Part shown: positions 46,442 to 57,800 of the stretch, one piece after another
How positions within the stretch are numbered: position 1 is the first letter of the stretch
How the letters are laid out: each line of letters begins with the position of its first letter
NCBI GenBank assembly: GCA_964019055.1
Contig: OZ025209.1
Location: forward strand, 10,262,661 to 10,326,660
Direction: 5' to 3'
Length of the DNA stretch: 64,000 nt
From: Anthopleura xanthogrammica
Lineage: Eukaryota; Cnidaria; Anthozoa; Actiniaria; Actiniidae
Program-made: the position numbers and the translations under genes
The notes under the pieces: model-generated
Database searches by the model: none
Told to the model about the DNA's origin: nothing
The model's input: the letters and a program-made list of their open reading frames with translations, nothing else

Positions 46442-49400
46442 ATGGCAGCCAGAGTAGAGGACACACTGACTCAGATTCAAAAATACAAAGCTATGTTGAG
46501 TTCTAAACGAAATAAGGGCGATGAAAAGGCCATAAGAAAGCCAAAGAAGAAGAGGTTAAGAAAGGGCAATGTTGAAACAGGACTTGAGACTGTTCTTACC
46601 GTTTCTGGTTTGGCAGCAGCGAATGACAAAGAAATTCCAAGCAATTCTCAAGCAGAGAAGAACTTGAAAGAGGAAAACGTCGATGCAAATAAGTTAGAGA
46701 CCAACACAGGTAGGTCAAGATTTCTAATACTCTCTTTTTATCAAGAATTTTCTGCTTTTATTAATGTTTATATACTTAGACAATACTTATTTGTTTTATA
46801 GTTCTTTCGCAAGAATCAAAACAAGGCCCTGAACTACCTAGTACGAATGATAGCGAACTAGTTGAACCGAAGTCAACAATAACAAGCGCTGGTGATCAAG
46901 AACCGAGAGACAAGGGAAGTGAACTTGTAGAGGATAGACCACCAGCCTGTGACAAAAAGGAAGAACAGGAAAAGAAAGAGAAATCTAAAGGCCTTTCACT
47001 TCGACGAAAGAGAAAAAAGTCTAAGAAGAAGTACAAAGAAACAGAAGATAAAGCGCAAGCAGTCGAGAATGAAGAAAATGTCGAAGAGAAATTTTCCTGG
47101 AATGAAAGTGCACCTGAATTAGGCGACGTCTCTGTTGCTCCATTCTCACCAGAAACGAAGCAAGATGAGAGTCTCTGCGAGGAAATGAGCCCTGGACAAA
47201 AGCTGGAGAAGAATGAAGAAAGTGGCAATGACAACAAACCTAAAGAAGGCGCAGAAGGAAAGGAGAAAATTTCTAGAGCTCAAAAATTCAAGCGATGGGC
47301 GAGCTTTACGAAACAGAAGAAGGTAATCGACTCCGTTGTCATTGAGAATGAGCAGTTTAACCTGGAAACTCCTAAATCCACCAAATCCTCGATCGAAGAA
47401 CCCGATTCCCTTGATGATGGAGCGAGTGAACGTAAGTTGATCGGTGAGGGTTTACCTGGAGAAAAAGTGGAAGATATGGAAAATCCTGTGAAAGAAGAAA
47501 CAGTCAATGACCAGAAAGAGTTAGAATGCCCTTCTTTGCCGGAGAAACAGCGCAGAAGATCAGTCAGCCTTAACGAAATAATAGACAAAGAAAACGATAG
47601 TCTTTCCCCTAATAATGCGCAAAGAACAAGATCTGCCAGCTTTGGAAAAGGCAACATTATTACGTCGTTGACAGCAAGTTTTCAACTAGAGAATCCAAGA
47701 AAGAAATCTCAAGAGAAAAAAGTTTCCGTGGGCCAAGATAACGAATTACCAAGCAGCCAAAACGAAGACGAAATAACAAAACTCGATATACAGAACAATG
47801 AGGACGTTAACGAGGTAGAAAACGAGCAAGCTATTGAACAAAAGGCGAACAATTCTATTGTTGAGGAGAGAGAACAACAATCCTTTGATGTTTCAGGAAC
47901 AGGTGATGACAAGAAGGGAATGCAAAACGCACAAAGTCCAGTGAAAGATGAACAACCAAAGAAGAAAAAGAAAAGCTTTCTCCGTAAAATATCCAGTAAA
48001 AATTTGAAGGTAAATAAGAAAGACGGCAACGTAACAGAAGAGCAAAAAAAGCTTGAAATAAGTGCTCCATTGTTAGTCAAATTTGAGAGCCTAACCGGAA
48101 GTGATGTTCTAAACAATTCTAAACCCATTGAAGTGAGTCCAGAAAAACCCAACAAGAGAAAAAAGAGCGGACTTAATCTAAAGCTACCCAAAGCATTGAA
48201 AAGAGTTAAATCCTCCGAGTACAAGGCGATTGGAGGAGAAGAGGCTGAGAAAGAAATCGAAAGAGATGAAAAGTTCTTACAAAACAATCTCGAGAAATCG
48301 GAGGAGGTGGATGGAGATTATGAGCAAAGCCAGGACGAAGGAAGCCAAGAAAAAGTCCAAGAAAGCGTCGAGAATGATAAAGTTGCTGGGAGTGAAGAGA
48401 GCAACTCCGAGTACCGCAAAGTAGAGGAGAATGCCGTTGATGGGAAAGTGTATTCGTTCTGTCGTGCGCTGATGAATGATGTTCTCAAAGAACTTCTAGA
48501 CCACATGACGAAAACAGAACAAGAAGAAAGTCCTAGTGGAGAAGATGAAGATGTGAGGGCAACGAACGAAATGCTGCCTCCCATAACTGAAGAGTTGAAA
48601 ACAATTGGAGAGGAGAAAAAGTTAAATGATGAAACCAAGGAAGAAGAAGAGAAATATTGCAAGGAGCTGACGTATTATGCAGATGAATCTAGTGTTCCAC
48701 GAGACAACAAGGAGATGGCTGGAGAGAAAAGCAGTGAGCTCGCTACATCAGTGAAGGAAGGAGAACTAGCGAAACCAAAAGAGGACACTGATGATATGAC
48801 CGAGGAGAAGGATGAAGAGAATGAAATGGATAGAGGGTCAAAAGATGAAATTGAATCTCAAAATATCGAGAACAATTCCCAAGAAACCGAGGAAAAAATT
48901 GTTCAAGAGCCGAAAGAACCCGAGTACGAGCCGAAAGAACCCGAAGACGAGGCGAAACATCCCGAAGAAATGTCAATACCACCCGAAGGCGAGCCGAATA
49001 TACTCGAAGAGAAATCGCAACCTGACGACGTGACAACACAATTCGAAGACGAAGTGAAGCAATCTGGCGAAGAAATGTCAACACATCCCGAAGGAGAGCC
49101 GAATATACTCGAAGAGAAATCGCAACCTGACGACGTGGCAAAACAATTCGAAAACGAAGTGAAGCAATCCGAAGAAATGCCAACACGACCCGCGTCCGAA
49201 GGTGAGCTGGAAGAATCCGACGATACTTTGCAGCAAGAACAAGATAATCAAGTTTCGGAGCAGTCATCTGAAGCATCATTTGAAAAATCTGCAAATGAGC
49301 TACAGCCTGCCGAAGACAAGGCGATGGCGTCTGAAGGTACGTCCAACTTCTACAGGAATGAAGTAAGTGTGCTGGAGAGAAGTATCGAGGTATCAATGAA

Positions 49401-49533
49401 GACCCAAGCCCTGGTCGATAGCTACATTCTGATCGACCATTCCCTTCAGCTATCGCAGGAGTTCCTCAAGCGAGTTGAATTAATGGACTTGAACTATTCG
49501 AATAAGCGTAAACCTCGCTGCAGTATCATGTAA
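46442..49533 (+). CDS. Large Lys/Glu-rich protein ending in CaaX box CSIM, 2 exons
   Basis: Exons: 46442-46709 and 46802-49533; 3000 nt, 999 aa. The 92-bp intron is GT-AG and keeps frame. No domain is recognised. The protein is almost wholly hydrophilic, with basic clusters such as SLRRKRKKSKKKYK (about residues 158-171), KKKKKSFLRKISSKNLK (about 476-492) and KRKKSGLNLKLPKALKRVK, separated by Glu-rich coil-prone stretches. Near the C-terminus a unit with EGEPNILEEKSQPDD is repeated in tandem (about residues 812-844 and 846-878). It ends KRKPRCSIM: a polybasic stretch before C-S-I-M, the same CaaX box as prelamin A, so farnesylation and membrane targeting are likely. It could be a submembrane scaffold. 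ATG 46442 is the first in frame in a GAAATATGGCAG context. Confidence 0.8.
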
Positions 49534-49726
49534 CATTTTGAGAAAGTAAAAACAGCAGCTGCAGGTGGACGAGTTTTTGTTTTAAAAATAAGATGATTGT
49601 TGTGAGCATTTAGACGCTATAGCTTTCGATTTGTAATTTTTGTTTGCATGCACTTCATAATATTTATACATACGTAGCAAACATGTGAATCGAGCTTTAG
49701 TTTATGAGCTAGGATAAAGGTTTCAA

Positions 49727-49860
49727 TAGACCCCTTGCTGCACGTCGGAATGCAGCTCAATTTGGGGGGCAAAACAATAGGTTGCAATTCTCAGGAGATT
49801 AAGATTCTTTTGTTTTGCCCTCCAAATTGAGCTGCATTCCGACGTGCTGCAAGGGGTCTA
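49727..49860. mobile_element. TAGACC MITE, family A copy 4 (best preserved)
   Basis: 134 bp. TAGACCCCTTGCTGCACGTC and GGAATGCAGCTCAATTTGGG on the left pair with the inverse on the right (CCAAATTGAGCTGCATTCCG, GCTGCAAGGGGTCTA). The palindrome is nearly perfect over about 50 bp per arm. It lies in the 3' flank of the CSIM gene. Confidence 0.95.
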
Positions 49861-50298
49861 TTGCTGCCAAGTTGCTTGGATACACCGATTTTCGCGTAAG
49901 TTCACAAAGCGGTTTTGTATTGTTATAAGACAAAATAATATTCACTGTAGGTGTGATTTCATTTGTATGTCATAGGAGTTTACGGATTAAGAATGGAAAA
50001 TGATAAAATAGTTATACATCTCTAAATACATATATTCTACTTCAAACAAGCCATTGGTAAAAAAAACTTATTTATTCAGCTAGTGATTATTTGATTGTAA
50101 CAGCAAAAACTTTGAATATAAATCATAAAAAGAGTTATTGAAATCTCTACTCTTCATACACTGAGCGTGTTTCTTGTTACAGTACTATTAGCTTCTTTGT
50201 AGGAATACAATACTCTTTGGAAATTGGCAGAACGCACGCGCGTGCATATGTCGGATGTGGTAGAGTGATTTTTCTTGATCCGTTAAAGCTGTAGAATT

Positions 50299-50343
50299 TG
50301 GGGGGGAGGGGGAGGGGGAGGTGGAGGGGGAGGGGGAGGGGGG
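50299..50343 (+). repeat. G-rich GGGGGA repeat (possible G-quadruplex)
   Basis: Several runs of four or more G separated by single A or by AGGT, over 45 bp on the plus strand. Such spacing allows intramolecular four-stranded G structures. No gene overlaps it. Confidence 0.7.
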
Positions 50344-51019
50344 CATACAAAATTGCGGCTTTTCGGATTTGTGCTTCCACTTTCTTTGGAAAACCCTGAA
50401 CACGCTCCCCCTCCTCCCGCCCTGTGTAACGGGGTACACAACCATGTGATGCTTGATGATGAATGGTTGAATGATGATAGAAAACGAACAATGAAGGTAC
50501 GTGTTTCCCATTCAAACCAAAACGACGGCGTAACTCCTTCAAAATAACTTCAATCTCTTTTATTAAGCGAAAGAGTTATTCAAATGACATCAAAAAATAG
50601 CTTCTATACTTCAAGTTTAGTTAACATTATATTCAGATGCGCGATTAATATTTTTACAAAGAAATCTTTAATCAACATACTGAACAAAGATAATGACAAG
50701 TCGCCTCCATTTGCTCAATAAATGAACTAAGGCTAGATGATCGGGCTGTTTAAAACAGTAGGATTTCGAGCAACTGTCAAAAAGTTTGAAATTAGTAGTA
50801 TATTTTCCTTGAATTTACTTATACATTACCAAGCAAGATACCATGCATATTTACTCGATAAACCACCGCAGCGCTAATTTTGGGCATCGCTTATTTTAGG
50901 GCGGCGCTCTTTAAAATCAAAATGTACATTTGTCAATGATGCAAGCAATAAAATATAGCCAATTTAAGATGAAAAACATTGTAAACCAGGAGAATAAATT
51001 TTCGAGGCTGGTTTAGATA

Positions 51020-51170
51020 TAAAGGATATTACATAGTCGCGCGGAGATACGAATTTTATCTTCAAGTGTTGATATTATCTCTCACGAGTGAGCGCAGCGA
51101 ACGAGTGAGAGATAATATGAGCACGAGAAGATAAAATTCGTATCTCCAAGCGGCCATGTAATGTTCTGTT
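51020..51170. mobile_element. Fold-back repeat with GAGCGCAGCGAACGAG centre
   Basis: The left arm (GGAGATACGAATTTTATCTT, TGATATTATCTCTCAC) pairs with the right arm (GTGAGAGATAATATGAGCAC, AAGATAAAATTCGTATCTCC). The centre GAGTGAGCGCAGCGAACGAG is GC-rich. The edges carry ATTACATAGTCGCGCGGAG and CAAGCGGCCATGTAATG, also inverse-related. Confidence 0.85.
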
Positions 51171-51894
51171 TATTATATGAAATCTTCAATGAAAAATAAT
51201 GGAAAAATTTGAGAAGCTGAGCAAAAAGTCGAAAATTGACACCACCAGTGTTGATATAAATCGTATCCTCACTGGCCACTGGTGGGAGTGGGGATATCAA
51301 TTTTATCATTTTGATGTCACTCAATATCACACTATTTCATATAATAATGAGTTGTACTTTACTTATGACCCATTCAAGTTACTTTTTTTGTTGTTAGAAA
51401 GTTCTATTAAGGCCAGTGTGAATGCGCATACCATCCAGAGCTGTGACTATTTACTCCAGTGTTTTGTTCTATAGAAAAAATCCATGAAAAGTTTTTGAAT
51501 CACAATTTCTCGAACTCAAATTTCAAATCTGGAAAGAAAATGTACACTTTCCGCTTTTTCTATTAGTAAAACCCATGTAATTTTTTTCAAACTTTGTCAA
51601 ACATTTTCTTTTTAACGTACTCTTTTGGAAATCCGCAAAAAAAATTATAGAGTCCCGTGCAAAATTTGAAAGTTTTGCCCTGTTGAAGTTCAAAACGTGT
51701 ATGGTTCTTCAATAAAAATTTGAAGGTTATTCGTGCGCGCGCAGATAGTGGCGTCAGATTGCCTGCTTCATGGCGTCATTGTGATTGCGTAGTATTGTGC
51801 GCAGTAGCTTAATTTTTCTATAGTAGGCAGCCACCTTAAACCATCTATTTCTATCTAATTATCCCTTGCTAATATATGGCATGAAATCATAAAA

Positions 51895-54800
51895 TTATAC
51901 CACGTTATCTCGATTTTTCACTGATGCTCCTCTTTTGCGTTTTTTGAACGTTCTTCTTACGCCTCTGGCCATACGTGATAAAGATGGTGGCAGTGAAGCT
52001 GTCTGCTGCGGGGACATTTCTGTCATTCTTGGTAATGTGCTCATTGAACGCGCGCCCAGCGCCTCAGCAGGAGACACTGGTGAATCGTCTTGACGGATTT
52101 CCAGTTGTTCGAGACATTCAGTCAGGTTGAAAACTCGTTCATTCTTCTTCCACACCTAATGTTGTAAAGGTGGACAAGAAAGATAATATAAGCTAAAATG
52201 ATCCATGCTCACACTGTTTGCGAGTAGTTTTCTTCAAAAGGCACCCGTAGCGCAAAAAAGGGGAGCAAAGCAATTCTTTCAAAACATTTCTTCTTCCCTT
52301 TGCTTTTATTCTCTGATCTTTTTTCCTTCCATTACACATCCCGCCTCCACAGTTTTTCTCTTACAACATGCTATAGACCCATTCAACTTGGCGTGATCAT
52401 TCTTTCCCATTGATTCCACGTGCTATTCCCTTCATTTGGAATAAACATCTCATATACATGGATGCATCATCAGTCAACATTACATTTGCTAGCACACACA
52501 CAAAAAAAAAACAATACTCAAAACAATGACTTGTAGTCTTGAATGGATAAGAAATGCCAACAACAACAAAATGTAGAAATAAATATGATGGCAGTACCTG
52601 AACTTCAGCGTAGTACATTTTCATGCTGAGATCCATCTTAGTTTTATGCCTTTTTCCTCTGTAGATTACCTAACCACCAATAGCAAGAACAGTTTGTTAG
52701 TTAGCGGTTTCATTTGACAAGGTTCGCGAAGAATTCTTCGAACGCAATTCCAGGAGTTTTAATTCCAGGAGTACTTAGGGTGCGAAACCATTTTCAGTAT
52801 AGTATTAACAGGGCTGAAAAACGAGCCAGCGGTTTTGAGTAAAATCGCGGGCTCAGCTGTCAGCTACAAAAGTCCAAAAGTTAAGCTCATTTCTTGAAAG
52901 TTAGGAAAAAATTACATTTTAACCTATTAAAAAATGCCTAACGTTTAGTTTTACGGTATGTAGAACTTTCCTAATGTTTGTACTAAAACGCTTTTCCCTG
53001 AAAACCTCGACCAATTTGAGTGTTTGATACGAAGTTTTCAAGCGGCCATGTTTGTTTTCATTGACAATTTGGCGCATGCGCGCACGTTTTCCCGCCCTGT
53101 CTACAGTATTACAATATTACAGTGCCATCTTGCTCCCATCTTTCAGTTCTTGTACTACTTGCTTACGTAATAGTTGAGGAGTAATCTCATCAAGATCTTT
53201 CCTTAAACAGCTTCCTCTTTTTATTCCCTTGAAAATGGACTTCAAGGAGTTCTCATGTGAGGATTAGCACGAACAGAAACTTAATTTAATTTCTCACCCT
53301 TTCTTCAGGCTCCAGATCCACGCAAAACTTTGGGTTGAGTGCCATCAGTTCTTCGTAGGTTACTTCTACCTCTGTTCTGATACTCATGTCAGCTGGAAAA
53401 AAAATCAAAAGCATTGAGTGAGTGAGTGAGTGAGAGTCAGACAGATTCAGTCAATTGGTCGGTCGATCGTGCAATAAAAATAAGCACGGAATTGCAGAGG
53501 AATTATGCAACATAAGGCACCAAGAGAACATAAATATGTATGCTCTCTTGAAGGCACTTACTTTCTTCGTTTGGATGAAGCACACAATTATTGACGCACT
53601 GGAGTAGGGTGAGGCGAAAATTGACTTTATGCGAATGCTAAAAATAGCCCAACCGGGAATTCACATGGCGCACGCGATATTAAGAAGTTTCCCTCTCTTA
53701 TTTATGTTCTCTTGAAGGCACTTACTTTCTTCGTCTGGATGTTCTTTTCGATATTGTATTCTAAACAAGAACGCTTCAAGAATGAATGCCACAACTATTG
53801 TCATGACAACCTGAAAAAGACAATGGTAAAACCAAAAAACTGGGTGATAACTCTATATTCCGAGCGTGCGCAATACCTGGACGCTTTCGCTATATTCTAA
53901 ACATGCGCAGAAAACACGCGCAATACCTGGACGCTTTCGCTATATTCTAAACATGCGCAGAAAACACGCGCAATACCTGGACGCTTTCGCTATATTCTAA
54001 ACATGCGCAGAAAACACGCGCAATACCTGGACGCTTTCGCTATATTCTAAACATGCGCAGAAAACACGCGCAATACCTGGACGGTTTCGCTATATTCTAA
54101 ACATGCGCAGAAAACACGCGCAATACCTGGACGGTTTCGCTATATTCTAAACATGCGCAGAAAACACGCGCAATACCTGGACGGTTTCGTTATATTCTAA
54201 ACATGCGCAGAAAACACGCGCAATACCTGGACGGTTTCGCTATATTCTAAACATGCGCAGAAAACACGCGCAATACCTGGACAGTTTCGATATATTCTAA
54301 ACATGCGCAGAAAACATGCGCAATACCTTGACGGTTTCGCTATATTCCGAGCATGCGCAATAATTGGATGATGGCGCTATATTCCGTCACATTCTGTTCC
54401 GGAGCGCGACCTAAAATACTCCAAATGAGTTACCATGGTGATGATATAGAACATCATGAAGAAGATTCTACTCCATTCAGAAGTCAAGTGCACTATTCCT
54501 TCCTGTTGAGAAAAACAAACAAATAAGCCGCACTATACCACTCACTAAATAGTACTAAATTGTAAGAATATCTTTTTTCTATTGTTTAATATTATTTAGC
54601 ATAACTTATCCATGTGTGTTCTCAGTTATAAAGAGCAAGTAATGAAGTAAATACAAGCAATTCAAACTACATAAATAGCAGTGAATAAAAAGAATACACA
54701 AAGGCTTTGCAAACGGCAAAACTAGTTCATTAACTAAAACTATGAGAATCCCTGGCACACTTTCTTTTGTTCAGTTAATTAGCACAAATTGTCTTACTAT

Positions 54801-57800
54801 TCTCATGGGGAAATACCAATTCGCGAACCATTTTGGTAGTAGTAGTAGTAAAATGACGCCATCATGCAAAAGGCCTACTCACTCGATTCAATAAGCCACT
54901 AGCTAAATACTAGGAATACAAATCGATATGCAAAAACTGCTTACCATGATAATGAACCAGTTATTGACGACAGTGAGCTCGAACAAAGTTACTACAATGA
55001 AATAACGATCAATATATATTAGAAAAGATAGAAGATATGACTAAAAGGTGATTGAAGGATTAGTTTATTATGCAACTCTAGATGGGGAATGATAGGTATA
55101 CGTTGGCATTTGAGGTAAATGCACAATGATCTGCAAGATAGCACTAAAAACACTACTAATGTTTTCGTGAGGCATTTCCACAATGCAGACGTGAAGAACA
55201 AGGGTGCTTTCATTCCACTGTTGGTCTATCTTTACTCCAGATTTACTTTTTTCCCTTTTCAGTTTCTTTGATTTGAGATTAGTTTGCATGGAAGGAGTCA
55301 ACAGTCACTCTCTTGCACTCCGCTGACCTCATGGGGAAACCCTGGTCAAGGACCAATGTGCTGTCACTCACCGACTGCATGTACAAGGTCGTCAAAGTTG
55401 TTTAAGTAATAGTAACCACCTTCCTCGAAACTTTGACCCACTGATATATTCCTAATAAAAAAAGAAATCAAATTTCCAGGTGTCAATAAGGATTTTTTTA
55501 GAAGCTGCTTTTTGAAAAAAAAAAATCTGCAATAGGAGAGGACCAACATACAATTCTAACTACATAATGCGCGACTTCAACAAATATGATAGTCAAGGTT
55601 AATCAATCAGAATTGAGGATTCGACATCGTATTTTGATTAGCATTTCCCATTATTCTGCCTCCTATAAATTAATCGTAAACGCTAGTCGAACTCATGGCG
55701 GAATTTTATTTCAACCAACAAGAAAAGTCTACATTGTATACTCGGAAAATGCTCGAAAAATACTAACCAAAAATAGTGACCCATAATTCCTTTCGGGGAA
55801 TGCGATCAACTCAGCTGGAGTACCTTAAAAGGCTGAAAACAAGATAAAATCATGGACTTACCCGCAACAGTCTTTCAAGTCAAGACCAGCAAAACACTCC
55901 ATGCCAATGATACCGAATGAGTAGTAGAGACACATGACAACCAGTATCACTCTGCCAAGATTCAACAATCAAAAGTATTAACTTTAATCTCACTAAACAA
56001 GGCTAACTTGACGATACAAGTGCATTCATGGAAGCTATTGCATCCCTGCTTTAGAATTCTTTGGTATATTGTAATATTCCTGCATCTCTAAGTTATTGAT
56101 AATTGATTGATAAGGAAATAATATTTAAGAGAAACTCTAGTGGTTACAGGGGCCGGGTCCCGGGGGGGGGGGGGGGGGTACTTCGGGTCGTTTCATACGG
56201 GGTTGCTCCGCCCGGACTCTCGACCCCTTACAATTTGATATACCAAATTTCAGCAAAAATTACCCCTTTTATATACTTTTTTGCCTGAAAAGGTACCCCT
56301 TTCATATACTTTTGAAGAAAAGCTACCCCTTTTTAATGCCAAAATTCACAAATTCCCACCCCTTTTCTATACCTGCGGCCTGAAAAACGTACCCCTTTCG
56401 GGCGGAGCATCCCCGTATAGTCAATTATAGGGAGTACCCCCCGGGGGCCGGGTATTCATGACTTTCCATAGGGCAAGTGGGAATCGCTCCACGCTAACCT
56501 CAATCGTATACCATAATATCTTTCTATCTAATCCTCTTTAACAAAAGCAGGGTTTTGAAATCCCGAGTGGAAGGGAACTGGGCGGGGGAGGGGGGTGGTA
56601 CAACCACCACGGGACTCCCTCTCTACAACAACAAGCAATGTGTCACTGCCGATCAACGATGTTCATAACAACTAACGATGAAGACGTGATCCTGTGATGT
56701 ATCTACTGAGGAGAAGATTAAAGAAGAGAAAACAGAGGATTGAGTGGTGGTGGTGGTGGGGGGTATTTCCTCGCCACGCCTTTCCCGGGATAGTTTGCTT
56801 GGTTGGACACAATACCTGAACATCCTTGGAGTCAGAACCCACATCGTATCCAACACATCTCGATATCTTTGTTTCAGTTTAAAAAGTCTTTGAAATAACA
56901 AAAAAAATATTTCATCAACAATCTAACAAACCGTCAAGGATATATTTGTGTTTGTGTGCTTACAAATTACGATTTTTTTAATAACTTACAGTAAAAGTCG
57001 CAGCGGACGAAGACAAACAATGAATGCGAATGAAAAGCTGTTGGTGGCCGCACCGATCAACCCAACGATACCGAGAACAGTAACTATAAAGTCAAACCTA
57101 AGAAACAAGATGTTACTGATAAACCTGAACATCACATATAACTATAACTATTATTTTAATAATATATGTGATTATCATATGCCAAGTAGATATTATGGGA
57201 ATTTCTCATTATTGGCGTAGATTTCCGCGCGCTCATGTGCCTGTACACCCACAGGGAGCCCAATTTAGATAAGTAAAAATAATTAAAAAAAAGTAAAAAT
57301 AAAATCGGGGAGAAAATCGACTTTAATTATTTTTTTAAATTCAAAGTCAAGATAATGCCCTCTATAATACAAAAGAGCAAAAGAATTCGTAAAAATTGCA
57401 CTACAACATTTTTTTCGCGTGCGCCTTTGTTTTCGAAATTCTTTTTCTAGGGTGTCATGCACGAAGCCTGTGAAAATTGGCTTATACGAGTTTATATTCG
57501 AGATAAATCTAGATTTTTTGGTTATATTTACTATAATATAAAACAAAATAAAGAAATAACCGTTTCACGAGTCGCCAGACTACTAAGGATGACACCTCAG
57601 TTTTGCAAATTTTCTCGATTCTCATTAGCTAATGTCTTTTCTCAGATCAACTGGATCGCGTGTCGTCGATATTTTTCCCCCGATTTTATTTTCATAACTA
57701 AAATAAAATATACTAGTACAGTTTTGATTAAATACACGGTTATCTGATGGTACGACTTACCAATTCCAACCAGAATGAAAGTATCGTCTGATACCAAGGC

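Larger units (their letters stand above)
49534..51894. other. Convergent gap, Lys/Glu-rich gene 3 to TPCN1
   Basis: Contains a family A MITE (49727-49860), a GGGGGA-rich tract (50299-50343) and a fold-back repeat (51020-51170). I see no gene. The 3' UTR of TPCN1 is at the right end. Confidence 0.5.

Noticed and set aside
47709..48287. 192-aa minus-strand open frame (Ser/Phe/Leu-rich)
   Set aside because: Antisense of the Lys/Glu-rich coding exon, whose AAA/GAA codons read as Phe/Ser on the other strand.
53861..54360. CRISPR-like array
   Set aside because: The 50-bp units are direct tandem copies with no distinct spacers, in an intron of an animal gene. It is a minisatellite.
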